DNA of 7,338 nt from CAYGWP01 sp964353455 (GCA_964353455.1 CAYGWP010000567.1:1-7338); one strand, 5' to 3'. Counted from the first letter of the stretch, positions 1-5,772 are shown. The notes: generated by a model not told the origin, from the sequence alone. Numbers and translations: made by a program.

Positions 1-796
1 CAACCCGAAGCACGAGGTCACGATTGCCATCACAGGCAAGTACACCGCCGTCCGCGACAGTTACGCCAGCATGATCAAGGCCATCGAGCACGCCGCCGCC
101 ACGCTCGACTCTCGCGCCAACATTCAGTGGATCGACACCACCGACCTGACGGAAGCCGACGCCGCAAAGGCCCTCGCCGCGGCCGACGGCATGATCGTAC
201 CCGGCGGGTTCGGTGCGCGCGGCACGGAAGGCAAGATCGCCTGCATCCGGTACGCACGCGAGAACTTCATCCCGTACCTGGGCCTGTGCTTCGGGTTCCA
301 GATGGCGGTGGCGGAGTTCGCCCGGAACGTCTGCGGCCTCGCGGGCGCCAACTCCACCGAGATCCACCACGACGCGCCGCACGCCGTCATCGACCTTCTG
401 CCCGAGCAGTACCAGGTGAAGGAACTGGGCGGGACGATGCGCCTCGGCGGCAAGGACGTCGAGATCATCCCGAAGACGCTGGCGTCGCGGATGTTCGGCG
501 GCGCGGCGACCGTGCGGCTGCGGTTCCGGCACCGCTACGAGGTCAATCCGGACTACATCGAGCGGCTCCAGAAGGGCGGCCTGGTCTTTTCGGGCAAGGC
601 CCCGGGGCAGCCAATCATGCAGATACTTGAACTTCCGGACCATCCGTTCTTCGTCGGAACGCAGTCGCATCCGGAGTTCACGAGCCGGCCCCTGAGGCCG
701 TCGCCGTTCTATCTGGGCCTGGTGGCCGCCGCCCTCGGACGCAGCGCCGTCGGCCCGGCCGCGGTCCCCGGACAGAAGAAGAAACGCAGGAGGTAA
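1..796 (+). CDS. pyrG: CTP synthase, C-terminal glutaminase domain (5'-partial)
   Basis: CTP synthase aminates UTP to CTP in the cytoplasm, using ammonia released from glutamine by a class I glutamine amidotransferase domain. The frame is open from base 2 to the left edge, so the ATG at 71 is internal. The visible 264 residues begin with the conserved domain-joining segment ending in GKYTAVRDSYAS and hold the whole amidotransferase domain. Seen are PGGFGARGTEGK, the nucleophile elbow GLCFGFQ (Cys codon 287-289), NSTE, a MRLGG segment, RHRYEVNP, and the His/Glu pair in TQSHPEF. The catalytic triad is therefore intact. The N-terminal amidoligase half (roughly 270-280 residues in the family) lies outside the window. 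GFQ rather than GMQ, and TQ.HPEF rather than VQFHPEF, recall archaeal-type enzymes (from memory, unverified). The end carries an extra Ala/Pro stretch and a basic tail, QKKKRRR. The stop is 6 nt before the next gene, whose Shine-Dalgarno site lies in the last codons. Confidence 0.97.
   Translation, partial: NPKHEVTIAITGKYTAVRDSYASMIKAIEHAAATLDSRANIQWIDTTDLTEADAAKALAAADGMIVPGGFGARGTEGKIACIRYARENFIPYLGLCFGFQMAVAEFARNVCGLAGANSTEIHHDAPHAVIDLLPEQYQVKELGGTMRLGGKDVEIIPKTLASRMFGGAATVRLRFRHRYEVNPDYIERLQKGGLVFSGKAPGQPIMQILELPDHPFFVGTQSHPEFTSRPLRPSPFYLGLVAAALGRSAVGPAAVPGQKKKRRR
788..793 (+). promoter_or_regulatory. Shine-Dalgarno site for the DUF1844 gene, inside the pyrG end
   Basis: A perfect AGGAGG ends immediately before the pyrG TAA (794-796) and 9 nt before the ATG at 803. 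It fixes the start of the downstream gene and suggests that its translation is coupled to that of pyrG. Confidence 0.8.
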
Positions 797-802
797 CGAG
801 AC

Positions 803-1246
803 ATGGCCATCGAATTGCCGAACTCCGGCGAGCCGGCGGGTCCGCCGCCGCCCCCAGACCAGGGCCGCATCCACGTCGATTCCGACTGGAAACGCCAGGC
901 GCAGGCCGAGAAGGAGCGACTGGACCGCGAGGCCCAGCGCCCCCCTGCCGCCGGGCCCGCCACTGGCGCTCCGGGCGCGGCGCCTTCGGGAGAGGAGGGG
1001 CTCCCGCCGCCCACGTTTGCCGCGCTCGTCCAGACCCTTGCCACACAGGCCGCCATCTTCATGTCGCACGAGCGCGACCCCGACACCGGCGCGCCGGTCC
1101 GGAACCTGGAACTGGCGAAGCATAATATCGACTTATTGAGAGTCATCGAAGAAAAGACGAAGGGCAACCTTACGCCGGAGGAGAAACGCCTCCTCGAAAC
1201 GCTCCTCTACGAGTTGCTCATGGCCTACGTGGCGGCCGCAGGGTAG
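803..1246 (+). CDS. DUF1844 domain protein
   Basis: The protein has 147 residues and its biochemical function is unknown. Residues 1-70 are Pro/Gly/Ala rich and probably disordered, apart from a charged, likely helical patch at about 23-42 (HVDSDWKRQAQAEKERLDRE). Residues 71-144 match what I remember of the DUF1844 pattern: a helix starting FAALVQTLATQA, then P-T-G, then a helix with AKHNIDLLRVIEEKTKGNLT and a final helix with LLYELLMAYV. The KTKGNLTxEE core is the clearest signature. There is no signal peptide or membrane segment, so it should be cytoplasmic. The start is set by AGGAGG 9 nt upstream. It sits 6 nt after pyrG and 19 nt before the M48-like gene, so it is probably co-transcribed with both. 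The family occurs in Planctomycetota, Deltaproteobacteria and relatives, which is one reason for the taxonomic guess. Domain call fairly sure; role unknown. Confidence 0.88.
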   Translation: MAIELPNSGEPAGPPPPPDQGRIHVDSDWKRQAQAEKERLDREAQRPPAAGPATGAPGAAPSGEEGLPPPTFAALVQTLATQAAIFMSHERDPDTGAPVRNLELAKHNIDLLRVIEEKTKGNLTPEEKRLLETLLYELLMAYVAAAG

Positions 1247-1265
1247 GCCGGGCAGGGGGCGCGGC

Positions 1266-2087
1266 ATGAGATGCTCGGCGAACGTCTGCATGGCCATAGC
1301 GGCGACGGCGCTGGCGATGTTGATCGCCGGATGTCTGTCTTCCCAGCCCCCCGCCGTTCCCTCGGGCTTGACTGCCGAGCAGAAGATCGACGTCGGCCGC
1401 GCGGCCGCCCCCCGGATCGAACAGGAGCACGGAGGGCGGCTCGACAACCCCGCCGTCCAGGCATACGTCCGGGCCGTCGGGGAGCGCGTCGCACGGTCCT
1501 CCTCGCTGAGCGGTTGGCCGTACCATTTCTCGGTCCTCGCGAGTCCGAAGGCCGGCGTCTTCGCGCTCCCGAGCGGCCACGTCTATGTCTCGCGCGGCCT
1601 GCTGGAGCGGCTGGAAACGGAGGGCGAGTTGGCCGGTCTCCTCGGGCATGCGCTCGGACACATCATCGCCGCGCACGCCGAGCAGAGGGCCGGCACGGCC
1701 GATGAACTTGCGGCCGCCGCCGCCGGCGCGCGGGCCTTCCGACCGGGCGGGTCCGCCGCACCGGCCGAGTTCCAAGGCCTCGGCGCAGTCATCGGGCGTC
1801 TCGCCGCCATCCAGTACACGCCCGAGCAGGAAGCCGAGGCCGACCGGTTAGGACTGGATTATATGGTTGCCGCCGGGTATCATCCGGCGGAAATGATTCG
1901 ACTGGCGGCGCTCTTTGCGTCGATGGAGGGAAAGGGAGAGGCCGAGTTCGCGAGGGCGCATCCGAGCCCCGCGGACTGCGCCGCCGAGACGCGTGCGGCC
2001 GTCAGCCGCAAGTATCCCGACCGCGCCGGCCGCGTGGGCCGCGAGGAATTCCGGCGCGAAGTGCTTGATCGCCTGAGGGCGGGGTAA
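1266..2087 (+). CDS. M48-family peptidase-like lipoprotein lacking the catalytic Glu (HALGH)
   Basis: The protein has 273 residues. An N-terminal signal ends in a lipobox (I20-A-G-C23), predicting a lipid-anchored envelope protein. The rest follows the layout of secreted M48 (BepA/LoiP-like) zinc peptidases: NPAVQAYVRAVGERVA at 61-77, FALPSGHVYVSRGLLE at 99-114, the metal-binding helix at 128-132, the third-ligand segment E189-A-E-A-D193, then LGLDYMVAAGYHP and a HPSPADCAAE segment at 232-241. The expected HExxH reads H128-A-L-G-H132. Codon 129 (1650-1652) is GCG instead of a Glu codon, so the zinc ligands remain but the general base is absent. Active members of this family degrade or chaperone misfolded envelope proteins; this one is more likely a non-proteolytic chaperone or scaffold (inference). 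The alternative is a sequencing error, since GAG to GCG is one base. AGGGGG 6 nt upstream supports the start. The Ala-rich insert at about 149-168 is variable. Confidence 0.9.
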   Translation: MRCSANVCMAIAATALAMLIAGCLSSQPPAVPSGLTAEQKIDVGRAAAPRIEQEHGGRLDNPAVQAYVRAVGERVARSSSLSGWPYHFSVLASPKAGVFALPSGHVYVSRGLLERLETEGELAGLLGHALGHIIAAHAEQRAGTADELAAAAAGARAFRPGGSAAPAEFQGLGAVIGRLAAIQYTPEQEAEADRLGLDYMVAAGYHPAEMIRLAALFASMEGKGEAEFARAHPSPADCAAETRAAVSRKYPDRAGRVGREEFRREVLDRLRAG

Positions 2088-2091
2088 GGAG
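2086..2091 (+). promoter_or_regulatory. Shine-Dalgarno site for the PAP2 lipoprotein gene
   Basis: AAGGAG overlaps the stop codon of the preceding gene and lies 7 nt before the ATG at 2099. This spacing favours 2099 over the out-of-frame ATG at 2092, which directly abuts the motif. Confidence 0.7.
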
Positions 2092-2098
2092 ATGTTTC

Positions 2099-3121
2099 AT
2101 GCGGACGCCGATACTCCTGGGGTGGAGCCTGGTGGCCGTAGCCGTTCTGACGGTGGCGGGATGCGGAGGGAGCGCCGCCACGCATCGCCAGGCCGAGCAG
2201 ACGTACTTGCACCTGGCGGCAGGCGATGGAGCCGAGGCGCCCGCGCCGCCGGCCGCTGCGGTCGCACGATCCGCCGCCAAGCCGGTGCTCCTCTTTGCGC
2301 CGCGCGAGGACCTGAGTCTGGCATCCGCCGCCGCAGAGTCCGCGCCGGTGCCGGCGCCGGCGCCGGCTCAGCCTGCGGCGGCTGGAGAGAAGGCCCCCGC
2401 CGCGGCCGACCAGTTCCCGTCCATCCAGAACATGTCCTTCGGCCAGGTCCTCAAGCAGGACCTCCGTGAGGCGCCCGGCAAACTCTGGAGCGGCACGAAG
2501 TACTCGTTCGCTAACGCCCAGAACCTGCTGGTGCTGAGCCTCGCGTTCGGCGCCGACCGCATCGTCCGCAACAACGCCGACAAGGAAGTCCGCGACGAAC
2601 TCGCCACCGAAAACTCCAGCCTGCATGCCACCGGCGACTTCGGCAGCGTCGTCGGCAACCCCCTTCTTCACGTCGGCATCGGTGCCGCATGGTACGCCGT
2701 CTCGGTCTATAACCAGGATGCCCGGAACCACACGCTCGCCAAGGTCCTGATCGAGGCCCTGCTCATCAACGACATGGCCACGGGCCTCCTGAAGATCTCC
2801 GTCCACGACCACTCTCCGAACGGCGAACATTTCGGATGGCCGTCTGGACATATGTCGTCAAGCATGTGCTTGGCCTCGGTCATCCACGAGTACTACGGCT
2901 GGCAGGCCGCGGTGCCGCTTTACCTGCTGGCCGGCTACCAAGGTGCCACGCGCCTTGAAGACCGCGAGCACAACCTCTCGGACCTCGTGTTCGGGGCGGC
3001 CCTGGGCTGGGTCATCGGACACAGCGTCGTCAAGGGCGAACTGCCGCAGGTCGCAGGATTCACGGTCCTTCCCTACGGCGGCGACGGGTCAGGCGGCCTG
3101 ATGTTCCTCCGGCAATGGTAG
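2099..3121 (+). CDS. PAP2-family phosphatase lipoprotein
   Basis: The protein has 340 residues. A signal peptide ends in lipobox V19-A-G-C22, predicting a lipoprotein. Residues 43-103 are an Ala/Pro-rich linker, encoded partly by short GCCGGC repeats near 2345-2370. The C-terminal half carries the PAP2 (type 2 phosphatidic acid phosphatase) motifs. Motif 2 is PSGH at 248-251, which supplies the catalytic acid/base His. Motif 3 is T284-R285-x5-H291-x3-D295, with the nucleophilic His and supporting Asp. Motif 1, normally K-x6-R-P, reads K232-ISVHDH-S239-P240, so the phosphate-contacting Arg is Ser. Hydrophobic stretches (about 187-203, 215-230, 267-282, 296-311) fit the buried helices of the fold. 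Relatives dephosphorylate lipid phosphates such as undecaprenyl pyrophosphate or phosphatidic acid; the substrate here cannot be told. The gap to the M48-like gene is 11 nt, so the two envelope lipoproteins are probably made together. Confidence 0.88.
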   Translation: MRTPILLGWSLVAVAVLTVAGCGGSAATHRQAEQTYLHLAAGDGAEAPAPPAAAVARSAAKPVLLFAPREDLSLASAAAESAPVPAPAPAQPAAAGEKAPAAADQFPSIQNMSFGQVLKQDLREAPGKLWSGTKYSFANAQNLLVLSLAFGADRIVRNNADKEVRDELATENSSLHATGDFGSVVGNPLLHVGIGAAWYAVSVYNQDARNHTLAKVLIEALLINDMATGLLKISVHDHSPNGEHFGWPSGHMSSSMCLASVIHEYYGWQAAVPLYLLAGYQGATRLEDREHNLSDLVFGAALGWVIGHSVVKGELPQVAGFTVLPYGGDGSGGLMFLRQW

Positions 3122-3160
3122 CCGCCGGAATCACGGATTGCCGCGACCGGATATCAACGC

Positions 3161-3179
3161 CCGCCGCACGCTGCGGCGG
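3161..3179 (+). terminator. GC-rich hairpin after the PAP2 gene, possible weak terminator
   Basis: A perfect 8-bp inverted repeat (CCGCCGCA at 3161-3168 and TGCGGCGG at 3172-3179) has a 3-nt loop. It lies 40 nt after the PAP2 stop. Only a short CAATCTTT follows, so an intrinsic terminator is uncertain. It could instead protect the 3' end of the upstream message, or simply separate the four-gene run from the next gene. Confidence 0.4.
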
Positions 3180-3201
3180 CCAATCTTTGGGGTCATAGCC
3201 G

Positions 3202-4818
3202 ATGCGGTCCCTGGCGTGTATGCTGGCGGTCGTGGCGGTCGTGACGCGGTTCGACGGCTGCCTCAGCCAATCCTCCGAGCCTGCCGCGGGTCCCCCGTGG
3301 CTCGTCGCCACCGGCGACCTCAATAATCTCTATGTCGCCGCTCCGGCCGACATAGATGGTACGCCGGGCTTCCAGTACTGGCAGCGCGACGCCCGCGCCA
3401 TGTGGCACGCAGCGTGCCAGGGGCAGGGGGACCCCGTCGCCGTCACTGCGTACCGCGAGGACCTGATGGTCTTCTTCTCGAGCGGCCGATACGGTCTGTT
3501 TGGCATCGAGTGGCCGACAATCCATCCGTCGCCGATTCACGCGAAAACATCCGGCAAGGAAGAACCCGGCCAGGCGCAGGAGGGGGGGATTCCCTGGACC
3601 CCCGGTGCGGCGTGCGAGGACGGCCTGGCGGCCGACATCTTCGGATGGGACGCATCCGGCGAGCCCCTGCACGCCCGCTTCGAGGACGAGAAATGGACGT
3701 GGCGGCGGGTTGAGCTGGCCGTCGATCGCGCCAAGACGCTCGATCTCTCGGCCGTCCGGCACGCGGGACGGCTGTTCGTCATCTGGCGCGAGAGGGAGCC
3801 GGCGCCGCTGACGGGCGCGGCGGCGGGGTACCGCCTCCGATTCATCTATCTCGACAAGAACCGCTGGCTGAGCCCCGTGACGTCGCGCCTGCACGTGGCC
3901 GCGGCGCCCGGGGGGCCTGACGGCCTCCGCACGGTTCACGTGGCGTCGGCCGGCGGGACGATGGCGTGCTTGTTCCTGAAGCCCTCCGACAATCAAGACC
4001 CTCCGAAGTGGACGCTCGCCGCCTACGCGACCACCGATGAGGACTGGCATGAAACAGGGCCGGTCGCGGGGACTATTCCGGCGGGTCCGGTGGCGCTAGG
4101 GCGGCAGGGCGGAAGGTTCTACGTGGCGTGGATGGCCGACGGCCGGCCGCAGGTCGCGCCGCTCGACGTGCCGGCAGCGCGGCTCGGCGAGTTTGTGCCG
4201 CTGGCCGTCTCCGCCCGCGGTGAAGCCGACGTCCCACTCAACGCCGGCGCCATCGCGGTCCTTGCGATGACGTTCCTGGCTCTCGTTCTCCTGATGGCAA
4301 CCTGGCACAGGATGCGCGGCTTGGCGGGACCGGTTTCCGCGGCCGCAGCGCCCGGCGGAGCGGTCCCGGCCGCGATTCCGAGGCGTGCGGCCGCGTGCGT
4401 CCTCGATTACCTCCTCATAGGTTTTATCATGGTGCCGCTCATGCCGAAGTTGCCGAACGACCTCCTGGAGCGGGCCTTTGCGGGAGACACGCGATTCCTG
4501 CCCGAGATGCTGATAGTTCTCGGCATGCACATCGTCCTGGTCGTCGCCTACTTCAGTGCGACGGAGTCAGTGCTCGGCGCGACGATCGGCAAGCGGCTCT
4601 TCGGCATCGAGGTGCGCGGCGAGTCGGGCCTGCCGATCACATGGAAGCAAGCCGTTATAAGGAACGTATTTCGCCCGGTTGATGAGTTCCCAGCGTTCTA
4701 CCTGCTGGGGCTTTCGCTGATCCTGCTGGGCCCGAAGCCGCAGCGTCTCGGCGACAGGCTGGCCCACACGCTTGTGGTGACGCAGGTTGGCCGCGCGGCG
4801 CCGCGGGGGAAGTCGTAG
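3202..4818 (+). CDS. RDD-family membrane protein with large N-terminal extracytoplasmic domain
   Basis: The protein has 538 residues. An N-terminal hydrophobic stretch (about 3-14) resembles a signal sequence; Cys20 follows FDG, a poor lipobox. Residues 30-340 are soluble, with repeated beta-strand-like units such as AGRLFVIWRE (188-197) and GGRFYVAWMA (303-312), compatible with a beta-propeller-like fold (inference). A membrane helix spans about 347-367. Residues 391-528 form an RDD domain: R394-R395 and D402 at its start, helices at about 400-416, 433-453 and 496-511, the conserved GATIGKRLFGIEVRGESG, and closing QRLGDRLAHTLVV. RDD domains are found in small integral membrane proteins, some implicated in ion transport; no substrate can be assigned. 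The start is uncertain: GGGG at 3189-3192 is a weak Shine-Dalgarno site, and an ATG six codons later is possible. An 80-nt gap containing a hairpin separates it from the PAP2 gene. Confidence 0.85.
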   Translation: MRSLACMLAVVAVVTRFDGCLSQSSEPAAGPPWLVATGDLNNLYVAAPADIDGTPGFQYWQRDARAMWHAACQGQGDPVAVTAYREDLMVFFSSGRYGLFGIEWPTIHPSPIHAKTSGKEEPGQAQEGGIPWTPGAACEDGLAADIFGWDASGEPLHARFEDEKWTWRRVELAVDRAKTLDLSAVRHAGRLFVIWREREPAPLTGAAAGYRLRFIYLDKNRWLSPVTSRLHVAAAPGGPDGLRTVHVASAGGTMACLFLKPSDNQDPPKWTLAAYATTDEDWHETGPVAGTIPAGPVALGRQGGRFYVAWMADGRPQVAPLDVPAARLGEFVPLAVSARGEADVPLNAGAIAVLAMTFLALVLLMATWHRMRGLAGPVSAAAAPGGAVPAAIPRRAAACVLDYLLIGFIMVPLMPKLPNDLLERAFAGDTRFLPEMLIVLGMHIVLVVAYFSATESVLGATIGKRLFGIEVRGESGLPITWKQAVIRNVFRPVDEFPAFYLLGLSLILLGPKPQRLGDRLAHTLVVTQVGRAAPRGKS

Positions 4819-4953
4819 CGCGCCAGTCGCGTGGTGCTGCGCATGGCGGCGGCGCTAAGCGGGTCAAGCAAGAAAACCTGAAAAATCTGACGACCATTGT
4901 TGAAGGCTTAACCCCCCAGGTATTGTGGTTATCTGCTGTTGGCCCCCTTTCTG

Positions 4954-4987
4954 TTGAGTTTCTTCCGCGGGTCGGCGCGGAACTCAA
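4954..4987 (+). repeat. Bulged inverted repeat upstream of mraZ
   Basis: TTGAGTT (4954-4960) pairs with AACTCAA (4981-4987), and CCGCG (4965-4969) pairs with CGCGG (4976-4980). This gives 12 base pairs with a 4-nt one-sided bulge (TCTT) and a 6-nt loop (GGTCGG). A run of A rather than T follows, so on its own it is not a + strand intrinsic terminator. It may form a two-hairpin structure with the next element, or act as a protein-binding palindrome. Confidence 0.5.
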
Positions 4988-5010
4988 AAAATTCCTTCGG
5001 GAAATTTCTT
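4988..5010 (+). terminator. UUCG-capped hairpin with T-rich tail, candidate terminator
   Basis: TTCC and GGAA (4992-4995, 5000-5003) enclose a UUCG loop, a very stable RNA tetraloop when closed by C-G. After one A-A mismatch, three A-T pairs (4988-4990 with 5005-5007) extend the stem. The 3' side runs into TTTCTT (5005-5010). It lies about 170 nt beyond the RDD stop and just before the putative mraZ promoter, where a terminator would be expected. The paired stem is short, so confidence is moderate. Confidence 0.4.
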
Positions 5011-5038
5011 GACTCTCGGTGCATAAAAGTGGTAAGTG
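5009..5038 (+). promoter_or_regulatory. Candidate sigma-70-type promoter for the mraZ/dcw cluster
   Basis: TTGACT at 5009-5014 matches five of six bases of the -35 consensus. The best-placed -10 candidate is TAAGTG at 5033-5038 (18-nt spacer), which matches poorly. CATAAA at 5022-5027 looks more like a -10 but is too close to that -35. The position, after the candidate terminator and before the MraZ-box array, supports a promoter here. The exact -10 is not settled. Confidence 0.35.
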
Positions 5039-5061
5039 AGTACCATTAGGTGGCCGATAAA

Positions 5062-5106
5062 TTGGGGGAAGTGGGTTGTTGTGGGGCTAGGTCGGCGCCG
5101 GTGGGG
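5062..5106 (+). promoter_or_regulatory. MraZ-box array: 10-bp-phased TGGG repeats (putative MraZ operator)
   Basis: TGGGT at 5072, TGGGG at 5082, TCGGC at 5092 (one mismatch in the TGGG core) and TGGGG at 5102 recur with exactly 10-bp spacing. A further in-phase near match, TTGGG, is at 5062; read one base later it is TGGGG at 5063. MraZ of E. coli is known to bind direct TGGGN repeats separated by 5 nt upstream of its own gene, which is this architecture. The array lies downstream of the candidate promoter and immediately before the mraZ start, so bound MraZ would be expected to repress its own cluster. The last unit provides the only G-rich Shine-Dalgarno-like sequence for mraZ. Confidence 0.75.
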
Positions 5107-5114
5107 AATCGGTC

Positions 5115-5615
5115 GTGGCATTTCTAACGGGCGAATATTGTCACGCGATTGACTCGAAGGGTCGGCTGACGATCCCGGCCAAACTCCGGGAATCGATCAA
5201 CGCGGCCGAGGAAGGGTTCGGGTTTATCGCGGTCGCCATGTTCGACAAAGTTCTATATCTTTATACGCCGAATGAATACCGGCTGATATCGCCGAAACTG
5301 GCGCCCCGTCTGGAGGCCAACGCCGACGTCCGCAAGTTCAAGCGCCTCCGTTACGGCATGGCCGAGCACGTGGAGGTTGACGGCCTCGGGCGCATCCTCA
5401 TCCCCGATCGCTTCCTGAAGCGATGCAGCCTGACGAAGGATGTGGCCCTCGTCGGATGCGAGGACCACATCGAGGTGTGGGACCGCGCGCGCTGGGACGC
5501 CTTCTCGGACGAGAACGTGCCGCAGCAGGACGAGTTGGCCGCGCGGGTCATGGCGCTGGTCAATGACGGGGCGGCCCCGGCCGCGCCGGCGCCGCAGGCG
5601 GCGGCAAAAACGTGA
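5115..5615 (+). CDS. mraZ: Transcriptional regulator MraZ
   Basis: MraZ is a ring-forming DNA-binding protein of the AbrB/SpoVT fold. It binds repeats upstream of its own gene and regulates the division/cell-wall cluster. The 166 residues contain two tandem half-domains with the hallmark loops: D13-SKGRLTIPAKLR at the N terminus and D89-GLGRILIPDRFLK in the second half. The opening MAFLTGEYCHAIDSKGR is typical. The last ~15 residues are an Ala/Pro tail beyond the usual ~145-150-residue length. The start is GTG, chosen because the family begins one or two residues before F-x-G-E-Y. Upstream, only GGGG at 5103-5106 (8 nt before) can serve as a Shine-Dalgarno site, and it is part of the MraZ-box array. 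As first gene of the cluster it probably shares a message with the ORF at 5773, rsmH and the downstream membrane protein. Confidence 0.96.
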   Translation: MAFLTGEYCHAIDSKGRLTIPAKLRESINAAEEGFGFIAVAMFDKVLYLYTPNEYRLISPKLAPRLEANADVRKFKRLRYGMAEHVEVDGLGRILIPDRFLKRCSLTKDVALVGCEDHIEVWDRARWDAFSDENVPQQDELAARVMALVNDGAAPAAPAPQAAAKT

Positions 5616-5650
5616 CCCCCTTGGGGGTCGTTCGGGCGGGGGAACCCCCC
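5614..5650 (+). repeat. Two tandem GC-rich inverted repeats at the mraZ stop codon
   Basis: GACCCCC (5614-5620, overlapping the TGA stop) pairs with GGGGGTC (5623-5629). Next, GGGGG (5638-5642) pairs with CCCCC (from 5645). Both nominal loops are only 2 nt, so the closing pairs would open to 4-nt loops. Only TTT at 5660-5662 follows, so this is not a standard intrinsic terminator. Message protection or partial attenuation between mraZ and the next genes is possible. Confidence 0.45.
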
Positions 5651-5772
5651 GGGCGGCCCTTTACAGATAACGGCGAGAGCCGAGTCGTTTGTCGGCCGTC
5701 GCGGCGTCGGAGAACCCGGAGCCGCGCGGCAGGCCGGATGCAGGGCAGGAAACCAGAGCGAGGGAGATAGCC

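Larger units (their letters stand above)
4819..5114 (+). other. Gene-free region between the RDD gene and mraZ
   Basis: About 296 nt hold no convincing gene. The first part overlaps an imperfect inverted repeat (TAGCGC at 4816-4821, including the RDD stop codon, with GCGCTA at 4852-4857). A more AT-rich stretch runs from about 4868 to 4940. Two adjacent hairpins then occupy 4954-5010. They are followed by a possible promoter and the phased TGGG repeats listed separately. TTGTTG at 4897 with TATTGT at 4921 (18-nt spacer) is a second, weak promoter possibility. I take the region to be the end of one transcription unit and the control region of the dcw cluster. Confidence 0.75.

Noticed and set aside
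71..73. ATG as a possible true start of a stand-alone glutaminase gene
   Set aside because: The upstream codons from base 2 encode the conserved CTP synthase segment ending in GKYTAVRDSYAS in the same frame, so the gene continues beyond the left edge.
2340..2370. Short GCCGGC-type repeats resembling a microsatellite
   Set aside because: They encode the Ala/Pro linker of the PAP2 lipoprotein and are best explained as low-complexity coding sequence in a GC-rich genome.
2092..2469. ATG at 2092 opening a 125-codon frame that overlaps the PAP2 gene start
   Set aside because: The product is Arg/Gly-rich and lacks motifs. The in-frame start at 2099 gives a signal peptide with a lipobox and correct Shine-Dalgarno spacing.
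1880..2851. Long (323-codon) open frame on the - strand
   Set aside because: It lies opposite the M48-like and PAP2 genes, whose motifs are unmistakable. Its product is Arg/Gly-rich without recognisable domains, as expected of a reverse-strand reading of GC-rich coding DNA.
3193..4050. Open frame of 285 codons on the - strand
   Set aside because: It is antisense to the N-terminal half of the RDD protein and has an Arg-rich, low-complexity product with no family motif.
4655..4987. Minus-strand open frame of 110 codons reaching into the gap before mraZ
   Set aside because: It mostly mirrors the RDD domain end. Its product shows no family signature, and its start lies within the inverted-repeat region.
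5689..5772. Longer version of the small ORF from the TTG at 5689
   Set aside because: There is no ribosome binding site before the TTG, while AGGGAG is well placed before the GTG at 5773. The extra residues look like translated leader.
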